From assembly GCF_011075055.1 (NCBI RefSeq), contig NC_058145.1, positions 1,748,887-1,812,886 of the forward strand: DNA of 64,000 nucleotides. Direction: 5' to 3'. The translations under genes were made by a program, and so were the position numbers. The notes under the pieces are model-generated. The model saw only the letters and a program-made list of their open reading frames with translations, was not told the origin of the DNA and searched no databases. Positions 1 through 10,900 of this stretch are shown here, in pieces. This stretch comes from Mangifera indica. Lineage: Eukaryota > Streptophyta > Magnoliopsida > Sapindales > Anacardiaceae. Position 1 is the first letter of the stretch, and each line of letters starts with the position of its first letter.

Positions 1-1166
1 AAGGCTGTGCTTTCAAGTTAAAGAAAGCCCTCTTCAAGCTCAAAGGTATGGCTTAAATTCTTGTCTTGTTTCTTTAATCAGAAAAATGGGTTCATCCAAG
101 TGGAAATTGAACCTTAACTATGTTTTTAGTCCTAACAAAAGCCATAATGTAAGGCTGGACCCGAACAAAGCTAGTTAGGGTTTGAAAATCAGTTTAGTTT
201 AAATTCAAACCGAATTTGAGTAAGGAGGTTGAGTTCATTTTTAAAACCGAACTGAACTCGAGTTAGTGGAAGTTCGGTTTGGTCTGAACCATAAGTCGGG
301 TAAATGACTCAAATCAATTCAAAATTGACTCATGTTTCGATTTAAATTATCTGAAGTAATTGTTAAAATGACGTTGTTTTACCTATCATTAGATAAAATA
401 ATGTCCTTTTGTCAAGGACAATATTATGTGTATACATTTTTTATATATAATTTAGATATACAGATGATGTGTTTTCATATGATTGGACGTTATTTCATCT
501 TTAATTCAAAATTATCTAATTACAGGATGACACATCATTTGTATATACAAATTATACATCAAAAATATGTACGCACAGTTTTATTGTTTTAGAAATAAGT
601 TACAAATTTGAATAATGAATCCAACTACAAATCTAAGTCTTTGCTTTGAACCATAAACTTAAGTGGAACTTGAATCACTCTTAATTTTAGTTTGACAAAT
701 TCGAACCAAATTTCATTCAAACTTTTTTACATTCGAACCATACTTGAGCCAAGGGTGTTCGGGTTGGGCTCTATTTGTATCCACCCCTACTTGGATGGAC
801 CTTGAGATTCATGGATTCAATTTTGGGTTGTGATATTTTTTCCAGGAGTTGAAGGAGTGGAGATAGAAATGGAGATGCAAAAGATTAAGGTAAGAGTTTG
901 GAGTGTAGGAAAGGAAGGTGCTGAAAGCCATTAAACGAGTTGGAAAAGCAGCAGAGCCATGGCCATTTCCACGATGCTCTCATTTTGCTTCATTTTATAA
1001 GTATCCAAGCTACATTGTGAGCCATTATAATGATACACATGGAACCAGTAATGGTGCTCATACGTTCTTCCGCACTCCTGCTGTTTATTCGGTCGCTGTG
1101 GCGTCTGATAAAACGGTTGCTTCATTATGCAACGATGACAATCCCCATGCCTGCACTATCATGTGA
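1..1166 (+). pseudogene. HIPP-family heavy-metal-associated isoprenylated protein, 3' part, frameshifted
   Basis: Two exons are visible: bases 1-45 (continuing from outside the window) and 846-1166, separated by an intron of 800 bp with GTATGG donor and TTTTTTCCAG acceptor. The first exon reads GCAFKLKKALFKLKG, which includes the second cysteine of the CxxC metal site and the helix after it. The second continues with VEGVEIEMEMQKIKV, the usual last strand of an HMA domain. The frame is then lost between about 891 and 918; the frame holding the rest (VLKAIKRVGKAAEPWPFP onwards) has stops at 891 and 906 upstream. The end is CTIM, a CaaX farnesylation signal typical of HIPPs, which bind metal through the HMA domain and attach to membranes by prenylation. 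Seen: both halves and the break. Inferred: an inactive allele or a sequencing indel. Family call is firm; pseudogene status is moderate. Confidence 0.72.
418..590. repeat. Palindromic MITE copy in the HIPP intron
   Basis: AT-rich hairpin of about 170 bp. The left arm contains TATGTGTATACA and GATGATGTGT and the right arm GATGACACATCA and ATGTACGCACAG. The same layout recurs about twenty times in the window: arms with a TGTGTATAC-like end, a GATGTGTCAT/ATGACACATC core, and a TTTAATTCAAAAT-like centre. It is the commonest repeat here and probably a non-autonomous DNA transposon. The rest of the intron (about 160-800) also has weak GAACCGA / TCGAACC stretches like the hAT-like MITEs described elsewhere. 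Confidence 0.65.
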
Positions 1167-1169
1167 TTG

Positions 1170-1632
1170 GGCAAAGCTATGTGCATAAACTTTTGAATAT
1201 ATAATAGAACACATAGATTATATATAATTATATAATTGTATATTATTTTATCCTTAATTTAAAATCACTCAATCACATAATGAAATATAATATATGTACT
1301 AAATTGTGTATTTAAAAATGTATATATATAGTGTTATTGTATGTGATTTTCACCATGAAATTTCTGATCTTTGAGTATCATGCTTCTTTGTAGGTGTTAA
1401 AAAACTTCAATTCATATTAATTAATATTTAGTAGTTGTGATTTTTGGTTCATTTGTGTGTTTCAATCAAACTAGGTGCACCCGATTTTGAACATTCAATT
1501 TAATATATAAATGATGTGTCATTATGTGATTGAGTGATTTAAATTAATAATAAACTAACATCCAGTTATATAATAATATATCATCTAGAATTTAATTGAA
1601 TATTCAAAACTATATACAAATAGTATTATTTT
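1170..1632. repeat. Two palindromic MITE copies downstream of HIPP
   Basis: Copies lie at about 1170-1345 and 1465-1632. The second is well preserved: TATATAAATGATGTGTCATTATGTGATTGAGTG-like left arm and a matching right arm ending near TGTATACAAATAGTATTA. No coding signal is seen between 1167 and 1990. Confidence 0.6.
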
Positions 1633-1989
1633 TGTAAGTTTATTTCTTGTCATTAAAGCAATTGGGGTGGTTCAATTATGCATAAATGATTTTATGACTA
1701 TGAGTTTATTCGTCTTTGGGTTTGTTTCAATGAGGGGTGGTCCAATTTTAAGAGTTGTTTATTATATTTTTCAAGATAATAATGTGATAATTAAAAATTT
1801 TATTATTTTTATTTTTAAAAAATGTATTATATGATAAAATGTATTATGTGAAAAATTATATTTTTAATACATGATATGATATGTTATTCTAATACCATTA
1901 TGGAAACTAATTGATGCTGATTACAAAGCAATATCTATACACAATGCATTGTTTGTGGACAAATTGGTGACCTTATATATTGGAGTTCA

Positions 1990-2110
1990 ATAATACTCTA
2001 TACAATAAGACATTATTGTTATGTGATTAGATGATTTTAAAATAGATATTCAATAATAAATACTATACGTATAAACAAATTATACAAACTTATCTTCACA
2101 AAATACAAAA
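1990..2110. repeat. Palindromic MITE copy, degraded
   Basis: Contains the family core ATTGTTATGTGATTAGATGATTTTAAAATAGATATTCAATAATAAATACTATACGTA in diverged form, with a shortened right arm. It belongs to the same family as the copies at 418 and 2530. Confidence 0.45.
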
Positions 2111-2299
2111 ATAGATGAAAGTTTGTGATTTGGTAATATAATTATTTGCTTTTTTTTTCTCAATTCAAAATTATGCAATCAAATGATACCACATTAAGTT
2201 ATATAAATAAGTTTGTATTTGTTGTATTACTCTAATCATGTGAGGATGCCACATCATTATTTATATACATTATGAGAGTGTTTGATTGAGGGATTTAAA

Positions 2300-2880
2300 T
2301 ATTACTCTAGTACTATACCTTTTATTATGTTTGGTTTGTTAAGAAATAAAATATTTCGGTAATCTTTTCTAACCAATGGTGATGTAATAGATGGTATAAT
2401 AAGTAATTTGATTACCACTTTCACTATATATATAAATATTATTAAGTTAATCTTAATTTTATTATAATTATATTCTTATTATTTAATTTTTTTGAAACAA
2501 AAATAACCTTATTTGTAATTAATATACAGTAATATTATGTGACCTACTTTTAGTATACAATTCATATACATAGACGATGTGTCATCATTTGATTGAGTGT
2601 TATTTTATCTTTAATTCAAAATCATCCGATCACATGATAACATATCATCTATATACTCGAATTAGGTACCTAAATTCAGTACACATAGTTTTATTAATTA
2701 ATATAATAAGAAACATAAAGATTATTTTAATATAATTATACTCAAAGACATTTAATTAAAATAATATTTTAGAATTATTTTATTATCTTTAAACAAACAT
2801 GATAAATATTTATATCTACTAATTTTTATTAAATTTTATCAAACATAATAATTATTTATATTTAAACCTATGTTATTTTG
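2300..2880. repeat. Degraded Harbinger-like MITE with a palindromic MITE inside
   Basis: The outer parts (TTATGTTTGGTTTGTTAAG near 2325, AATAATATTTTAGAATTATTTTATTATC near 2760, and a tail with TAATAATTATTTATATTTAAACC) match the order of AT-rich motifs in the intact element at 55368-55849. Between them, about 2530-2697, sits a well-kept palindromic MITE (TATACAATTC / GATGTGTCATC arms). The palindromic element therefore appears to have inserted into the older copy. Confidence 0.45.
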
Positions 2881-3169
2881 TCAATGAGCTATAAACTCAA
2901 ATCATGAATCCAAGTCATAAATTCAAATTATAAATTCAAACCAAACCGAGCTACAAATTTGAACTATTGATTCGAATCAAATCAAATTAAATTATGTTAT
3001 ATTTTGAGTTAAATTCGAGTTAAAGAATGTTCAAGCTCAACCCTATTTTTATTCATCCCTAATTGCATGCTCAATTTAGATAAAAAAAGTGTTGGTTCAT
3101 GTCGTTAATTTTACCCACACATATCATATCGTATCAATTCTCAATATACTTTAAAATATGTACCTTTTT

Positions 3170-3975
3170 TTTATTTGGACCGTACTAATAGCTGTACCTG
3201 AGACTCATGGAAACTGGCAACCAAAATGGAGAAACACAATACACAGCATTACATCAGACTTATCACCCTGCAGATCCCAAAGGCAGCCCCAATAGCTACT
3301 GAAAACAGAGCCATTGCAGCAGGAACAAACCTATGAACCAAGCTCTTGAGGAACAGTAACCTCCTTAGCTCCACCCTTGCAAGAACAGCGAAGGGGAAGC
3401 AGGAAGCAGCTCGCAGCACGCAGCATTTCCAAAACTCTTGAACAGCCAACAAGGAATAGCCAGCAATTTGTAAAACTTCCAACAGCCATACACAACCAAA
3501 TTCTGCAGCACCAGTCCAGATCAGCAGCCATACTCAGCCAGCTCCAGAAAAGGCAAAACAGCAGGCTACAATACAGAGGATATCCCGAACAGCTGACTAT
3601 CTAGAAGGCTCAGAGAGTGACCAATGTTAAAGCACCGCAACAGATACAACAATGCAGAACTTCGAGCTTTCAGAGCCTTTCCTCAACACACGGTCAGCAT
3701 CCAAAAGGGAAAGCGAGCACCAGGAAGACAAGCATTAGCAGAAACAGCACACTGCATTCAATACCACGACACCTGCAACTTCCATTGCATCAAGTTGAAC
3801 CAAAGAGCAACACCAGAAAAAGTACATATTCACAGCTGCTACACCAGCACTACAGCAAGCAGAAGGCTTCCAGACAGCACCAACAGCAAGATCACACAGC
3901 AGTATGGACATTGATACAGTACCAGCAGAGGCAGAGCAGCAAGCTGAATGCTCCCAGACGGCACCAGTAGAGCAG
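3170..3975. other. GC-richer block of unknown origin
   Basis: About 800 bp whose base composition differs from its surroundings: rich in CAG, AGC and CCA on the plus strand, with few long A/T runs. Several overlapping frames stay open for 60-117 codons on both strands (for example 3617-3970 plus, 3249-3482 minus), but none gives a recognisable domain, start context or splice signals. It could be non-coding sequence from an LTR element or a degraded insertion. It ends where a hAT-like MITE begins, near 3979. Confidence 0.4.
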
Positions 3976-3978
3976 AGT

Positions 3979-4440
3979 AGAGGCTAGAGTTTGGCTCGAG
4001 TTTGTTGAGCCAAAATTAAGTCCGGCTTGAGTTTGGTTCAAATGAAAAATGGCTCAATTCGATTTAATTTGAGTTTGACTCTATTTCGTAGCTCAAATCA
4101 ATGGTTCGAATTGATTATTCGAATGTATTACTTGGATTTGTGGCTTGAGTTTACAGTTCATTGACAAAACAATATCGTTTTACTCAAATAATATTCAAAA
4201 TTTCTTATTCGAGTCATGAATTCGAGCTAATTTGAGCCGAATGGAGCCACGAATCCGAACTACTGATTCGAGCCATGAATTCAAACCGAGCCGAACACCT
4301 GTTGGCTTGAATTAAAAAATAAGCCAAATCTTCTTATTCGAGTTCAGTTCGAATTTTAATCAAACGAATTTGAGTTGAGCTAAATCAAGCTAAATTGACT
4401 TTCAAGACTGAGCCGGCTCGGATCATATGTAGGCTAGTCT
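3979..4440. repeat. hAT-like GGCTCGAG MITE copy
   Basis: Begins near GAGGCTAGAGTTTGGCTCGAG and ends near GGCTCGGATCATATGTAGGC. The interior has the family's alternating TCGAGTT / GAGCC / GAATTCGAGC runs and an AAAACAATATCGTTTTACTC motif like the ACGACATCGTTTT hairpin of the intact copy at 53806. Target-site duplications cannot be fixed for this copy. Confidence 0.55.
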
Positions 4441-4449
4441 GTCTGTAGA

Positions 4450-5317
4450 TTCAGTTGGACCCATCTCTATTTCCTCATCGGTCTCACCCATAATTCAAAT
4501 TTGGTTAATCAAATCAGTTTATTACTTTAATTGAACCATTTTGATTTGAAGAAAATTTTAAACCAAAACTGAATCAGTTAAAAGATAAACTATTTTTTAA
4601 CTGAACCGATAACTTTGTATAACAAGATTGAATTTCAGTTAAACCAGTTTTGAAACGAATTTTCTATGACAGTCATTGGAACTGCTTTTTTGGTTCAGAC
4701 TCTACATTTTCTTCAATTTGTTCAGAATGATGAACAACCAGTGGAACAATGTTGTTGTTTGTTAAGCGAGCAATCTGGAAAATGGAATGAGCGTTCAACT
4801 CTTGAACAAGGCTTTCCAACCTTCAAACTGATTTGGTTCAGTTAACCTGTTTATAAATACTACAAGATTAATAACCGAATCGAAATTTAAAAAAAAAAGG
4901 AAAAACAGTTTAGCCAAAATCCTAACCAACAACTGAACCAGATTTTTGACTATCCTATTTTCCAATCCACTTATCAGTTTGTATACTGCCCCAGTTCAGT
5001 TCGGTTTACGGAAATTTTTTTAACAGCACTGTAATTCACGTTATGATCAAATTGCAAAGAAAAGTTTATCACTTCCAAGGTTCGGAATTCAGGCGTCAAT
5101 GGTTGACAAATTAAAAGGTAGAAGAATTGTTTACAGAAAGAAGAGAGCTTCAGTTGCATAATAACTTCTGTAGTACAGTAGACGCAGTTATTTAATTTTC
5201 TTTTTTCTAAGAATTCTTTGCTGAGTTCTGTCTTTTGTCAAAAGCGCATTAAAATATTCGATGGTAAAGCTGACTTGTTTATTTTTTTGGATGTATGTAA
5301 ATATAAATATAAATATA
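4450..5317. other. Gene-free stretch with AACCG-type degenerate repeats
   Basis: Repeated pieces such as GAACCATTTTG, AACCGATAAC, CTGAACCAG and TTGGTTCAGTTAACC occur on both strands, as in an old foldback element built on a TTCGGTT/AACCGAA theme. No frame with coding character is seen; the 61-codon minus-strand frame at 4974-5159 has no recognisable content. Confidence 0.35.
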
Positions 5318-5462
5318 TAGAGAATTTTACCATAGATTTTATATCATAAAATTATATGTATATATTTTTAAATATATAATTAAATATGAATCATTATAAT
5401 TTAATGATTTTAAATTAAGAATATGTATATGTACTCAATTATGCATTCACATAACTCTATTT
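5318..5462. repeat. Palindromic MITE copy
   Basis: Arms TTATATGTATATATTTTTAAATATATAATT and ATATGTATATGTACTCAATTATGCATTCACATAACTC flank a TTTAATGATTTTAAATTAAGA centre, the layout of the common hairpin family in diverged form. Confidence 0.45.
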
Positions 5463-5854
5463 TATATAAATGAAGAATCCTTTATTAATCTTTTCAAGTG
5501 AGAACTAGGTATTGATCCGGCAAAATGATCAATCTAAATCAATTGATAGTAGAACCGATTGATTGTCGATGAAATTGGTGATGCATAACATACACTTTAA
5601 TGTGGCAGAATAAAAAGTTTCCTCAATTTTTATGCTAACATCAAGAAGTGGACTGGCTCTCAATTCCTGGTTGAATGGGTAAAGCCAACCGATTTGGGTT
5701 GATTTTTAGAACCATGACATATATAACCTGAAAAACATAATTGAAAACATGAGAGTGTAGTGATGATATTTAATAAACACACAAGACCCTACTAGGTTAA
5801 TGGGAAATTATATATGTTTGTTTTGAATTGTCGCTGGCCACTGTCACGTAATTG

Positions 5855-6520
5855 AAAAAATTACATTGTCCCACCCAAGGTTTGGCCTACAGTCCTTTTC
5901 ACCCATGAGTGAGAAAATAATGTTTTTTAATCTAAAATTAAACTTTGTTAATAGAAAAGAATTATAAAACATTGTTAGTATGTGAAATTATCATATTATT
6001 TCTAACTAATCAACTTTTCAAAATTATCATATTATCTTAAATTAACAAAAATTAAAAAATCATTTAAATATTAAATTTATATTAAAGCCTTCTTTTTCTC
6101 ATTTTATTAAGTAATTAACTTTTCTCACCCAAGGTTTGGTGCAAATACCTTTTACACCCCTAATTAACATTATGAACATTTTCCCACCCAAATTATAACT
6201 CTGCTAGTGGAAAAATTGAAATAAAAGGGCGACTATGTAATTTCGTTTGAATAAAAAAATCAAATTAACTGGCAACACTGGGCTCAGAATTTAATGGTCT
6301 TGTTCATGTTAATGTTAGTTGTTAAAACTTGGAGAGAAGAAATAACAAAATTTTAAAGTTTTAAAGTTTATAGGTAAAATGTTAATTTTACCTTTATCTC
6401 TAACTGAAAAATTAGACAGCAGTTTGGTTATGGGTGAGAGTTTGAGCTTTTCATCTCCCATGGGTGTTACTTTAAAATTGGGCTAAAATTTGGATGGAAA
6501 ATGGTCTTTTTCCCCCCAAA
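5855..6520. repeat. MULE-like element with inverted ends
   Basis: The left end (CACCCAAGGTTTGGCCTACA then TTTTCACCCATGAGTGAG) is matched in inverted form at the right end (CTCCCATGGGTGTTACTTT then GGGCTAAAATTTGGATG). Two more copies of the left motif lie inside, near 6125 and 6187. No transposase is seen. Terminal duplications of 9-10 bp, expected for this superfamily, could not be confirmed by eye. Confidence 0.45.
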
Positions 6521-6723
6521 CTAAATATGTCATATTTGTACATATCATGTGATACTGTTGACAATTTTCCTATAGAAATATTATAATATTTTTTAAATTG
6601 ATTACACATTATTTAAATATTTAGTTGATTATTCAAAAGTACGAATCTAGCAACTGAAAACATCTCATCAGGCCAACTTTTGTTTTTTGGCATGTGGTGC
6701 TCCACTAGTCAGAAGGTAGAACA

Positions 6724-7913
6724 CAGTGGCGGACTGAGCAGGGGCCAAGGAGGATCCTTCAAAAAAAAAAATCCTAAGTTTTAATGAATTTTCAATTATG
6801 TCAGTCTTTATATATTACAATTTACAATTTTATACCAGAAATAATTTTCCAATTTTATTGAATAACACTGACAGAATAGGGTAGCCGCTTCTGACCATTT
6901 TCTCTACAGCTTGGTCAACCCTTCCCCTCTTCACCTCCGTTTCAAATTGATATTTAGTTATTCATTCAGGTCTCAATTTCATCCTCTGTTTATTATTTTG
7001 AAGAAATACCTATTTGCTTTCTCAAGTTTAGTTTTGTTTAAAAATGCACTAAGTCTATTTGATTACAGCGAAAATGAAGAAAAATTTACATCAATGAAAT
7101 TTTGTGACTTAGCTTCGTCACATGCCTCTTCTTTCACAGTAACTGGCAAAGTCTTTGAAGCCAAGCTGAGAAAATCTCTCCCCATCTCAACAAAACGATG
7201 ACTTAGAGGTAAAATAATTTTTAGTTTTGGAAAACAAAGAGAAATAGAATAATAAGAAGACGGAGTTGCAGACAGAAAAGAGAAATTTTTAAAATATGAT
7301 TAAGCTTGTTTGAATCTTTGATTGTTTGTTTTGTGTGGGAACTGAGAGTGATTGTTTGAAAGAAGATTGGTCAGTTTTGGGTTATCTACTTATTGTTTGT
7401 AAGGTATTTGAACAAAGGGTAGTTTTGTGCTTAATGTTTATCTTTTATATCACAAAGACAAAATTAATCCGTAGCAAATTGTTTTGTACATGCTTTTGTC
7501 TTCAATCACATGCATATCAATTTCAATTTCACCTGTAACCTCTTTTATATACATGATTAGTAAGACGAACAAGTCTTTGCAACTGGTCACAATATGCAAA
7601 CTGATTTCTTTTTTAAATTGAAGTAGAAAACTAACCAATAGATAATAGTAATGTTGAAGTAGATGTTTGAGGTGCAACAAAGAAGAATAGAGTAGAGAAT
7701 AGAAGAAATGATTGAATGTGCAAAAAAATGAATACAGACTTTACCACTAACTTTTTTTATCATATAACATCCATCGATGAAGAATCTGTTAAAAGCACAA
7801 CAAAATTTTGAACTAATAATTAGACAAATAATAACACTTAAAGATTTTTACATAACACCATTGATGAAATTATTTTACTCTTGCCCTCCTAAATTTCATT
7901 TCTAGGTCCGCTG
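6724..7913. mobile_element. Non-autonomous hAT-like element abutting the TNL 3' end
   Basis: Left end CAGTGGCGGACTGAGC followed by GGGGCCAAGGAGG; right end, read inverted, CAGCGGACCTAGAAATGAAAT followed by AGGAGGGCAA. CAGTGGCGGA-type ends are typical of many plant hAT elements. The best 8-bp flank comparison (tagaacac / tggaacgt) differs by three transitions, so the target duplication is old or misplaced. Inside, frames at 6911-7201 and 7326-7538 have no recognisable transposase. The right end runs into the TNL coding sequence and supplies its last three codons and stop. Confidence 0.6.
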
Positions 7914-10900
7914 TGGAACGTGGAACAAGACGCCACACTCTTTCGCCTCGTTACATTCAAGACGTCTACCGTCCCTATCTCCAATAAAGAAATGAAACAG
8001 AACTTCACTATTGATAGACAACCAAGTGGACGAATACCAAAAATCTGTGCATCCAATGAATATGTGGTCTGAGTCAATAAACGACTGAAGGAGCCAAGGT
8101 TCCCAGTACTTTCCAGCCTTTTTCTCATATTGCCCACCATGTGATTTGACATGCACCTCACAGTAAACTATCAACTTTTCGATCGGATTATGATCGTTTT
8201 GGAGTGATATAACAATGCAGAAAGATAAACCCAGTAGGCCATCATTCAAACAGCCCGGTGGCAGCTCAATAAACGATCCCTTAGTTCGGAAGGTAAACCA
8301 CTCTGGAATTGAACTTCCAGGAAAACATATATAGCCATCTGGATCATGTCGGAAACTCGTTGATCCCTGTACAGTCAAAATCTTCAGATCAAGTATGAAA
8401 TTACAAGATTTGTTATTTATAAAAAAAAAACAAATAAAAGGAGAAATTGACATACAGTTGCACTTTGTTGAATATTTTGTAGAGCAGATTTCACAATGTC
8501 TTCAAGGGCACTCTGATCCAGTTTAAAACAATTGACGAAATTAATTGCCTTAAACCTCCCTGTAGTGGACGATAAAATTGATAAACCACATAATAATTCA
8601 AGTGATTTACAATTCCATGCTTCTATAAGTTGTATGCTTGATGGAAGCTCTGGTAAGGATTTAAGCACATCACAGTCCCACAAACGAAGCCGGGACAAAT
8701 TAGAAAGATTTATGATGCTTGCCGGTATGCTCTCAAATTTGTTTCTGCCTGTATTCAAGCTTTCTAGTGAGGTTAATTGGCCAAGACTGCTGGGTAACTC
8801 AGTGATACCACAATCAAATAGATTTAGATACTTGAGACATTGCAAACCTGATAAAGGAGCCACTTCCCTTATACCACTACCAGAAGCATCAAGTTCAATC
8901 AAAGCTTCTAAATTTCCTATCTCATCAGGCAAACTGTTAAGTTTCCAACAACCAGAGAGATTAACATATTTAAGAGACTTCAGCTTACCAATGCTGCTCG
9001 GAAGACTCTTAAGCCTCCAACAATCTGCAAGATTCAATCTCTCTAGTTTAGATAGAGACTGAATTGACAGGGGTAGTTCTTGTATCGCGCTTCCATCTAA
9101 ACATAACCTCTTAATATTACATGGGAAGCTTGAAACTATCGTAAGACTTGAGCAACCAGAGAGATAGATATCTTCAATAGCATTCAAACTAAAAATATTG
9201 CTTGGCAGATTCTCAAGCCTTGAGCAATCCTTAAGAATCAGAATTTTTAGTCTCAATAGACACTCAATTGATGAGGGCAATTCCTTAATTGCAGTACCTT
9301 CTAAATATAATTTTTGTATGTTACATGACAACTTTGGAACTAACTTGAGATTTGAGCACCAAGTAAGATGAAGATTTTCAAGAGACTTCAACTTATAAAT
9401 GCTGCTAGGAAGACTCTCAAGCCTTGTACAATTGGAAAGATTCAAAGTTACTAATTTAGATAGATTCTCAATTGATGAAGGCAATTCTCTAATTTTAGTT
9501 CCATATAAGTGTAACTCTTCAACATTACATGACAGACTAGGCACTGCATCCAATTTTGAGCAGCAAGTGAAAAAAACTACTCGCAAAGATTTCGAATAAA
9601 TTTCTGATGGAATACTGCAAAGGCTTATGCAATATGTCAAATCTAAGGTAGAAAGCTTATTGAGATACCGAATAGATGAGTGAATCTCAATCAAACTTGT
9701 ACAGCCTCTTAAATTTAGAATCTCAAGATTTTTGGCCAATGAAAGGTCAGGACATTTGAGTAAATACTTGGATCCACTGAGGTCAATATGTTTTAAATTT
9801 ACAATATTCTGTAATGAAAAAGAAATTAAACAAATAAGGCTTACCATAAAAAATTAGTATATATATATGATATTTGGAATTCACAATGTGCTTTAATTTC
9901 ATATAAATAATAATATAAAAGTACCTGGACCCCGGGCCAAAGTTGTTCAATGTTGCTTTGAGGCATCTCAAGTGCAACAAGATTATTTGGATGAAATTTC
10001 AGAGGCAATGATCTCCATGCATACCTAGGCCATGAGAGGTACTTTAGCTCAAGGAATTCAAATTCCACGTCTTGAAATCCATACAGTTTATTAAAACCCT
10101 CTCCATAGTACGAGCTATAGACTTTGAGATATTTTAGGTTTTGCATCTTTGAAAAAACGTGGGGAGTTAAGTGCATTTCTCTTACTCGAAATACATCTAG
10201 ATGTATGTTTTTAATTGTCTCGGTCCCCTAATCAACAAGAGAAATGGAGTTAGAAATTATACACACGAATGTTAATGCATTTTTTATGTTTATATATAAC
10301 ATAAAAATGAATAAGTAATGTATTTTCCTCACCTTATTTTTTGTCAAAACATGATATACATCTTCATGGTGAAATAAACGACTGCGTTTACCAGGATCTT
10401 CAATAGATTCTTGTTGGACAATTTCTCTACCCATTTCTTCAAGTAAATCATGAATTATTATCTTATTATTATACAAGACAATAACAAGAGACTTATCAAT
10501 AAGAACACTTAACCCAATCTCTGTAGAGTAGCCACAAGAATCCATGACATCTATTACAAGACCTTTATCTTGCCCCCTAAAGAAGCATGCAATATCTAAG
10601 AATATTTGCTTCTCTTCATAATCTAATCCATCAAAGCTTATTTTCAACACATTTTGGATATCCTTATGAAGACTTGTTTCTAATTTTTTCGTTGCACTTT
10701 CCCATTCTCTCTTTGTCTTTCCTAATAAAGAAGAGCCTAAAACTTTGAGAGCTAATGGGACACCTTTAGCATATGTTACTATCCTTTCTGATAATTCCAT
10801 GTATTCTTTATTTGTACACCCATTGTGTCCAAAGGCATGATGGCTGAAAAGCTGAAAAGCTTCATCATGAAGTAGTCCCTGAAGCTTGTATATTTGATCT

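Noticed and set aside
918..1166. Separate 82-residue gene beginning at a GTG
   Set aside because: It is the second half of the HIPP last exon, and plant nuclear genes do not normally start at GTG.
3617..3970. Plus-strand 117-codon frame
   Set aside because: Low-complexity Q/S/T/H composition from CAG-rich DNA, no domain, and other frames are open over the same bases.
8532..9062. Plus-strand 176-codon frame
   Set aside because: Antisense shadow of the leucine-rich repeat exon of the TNL.
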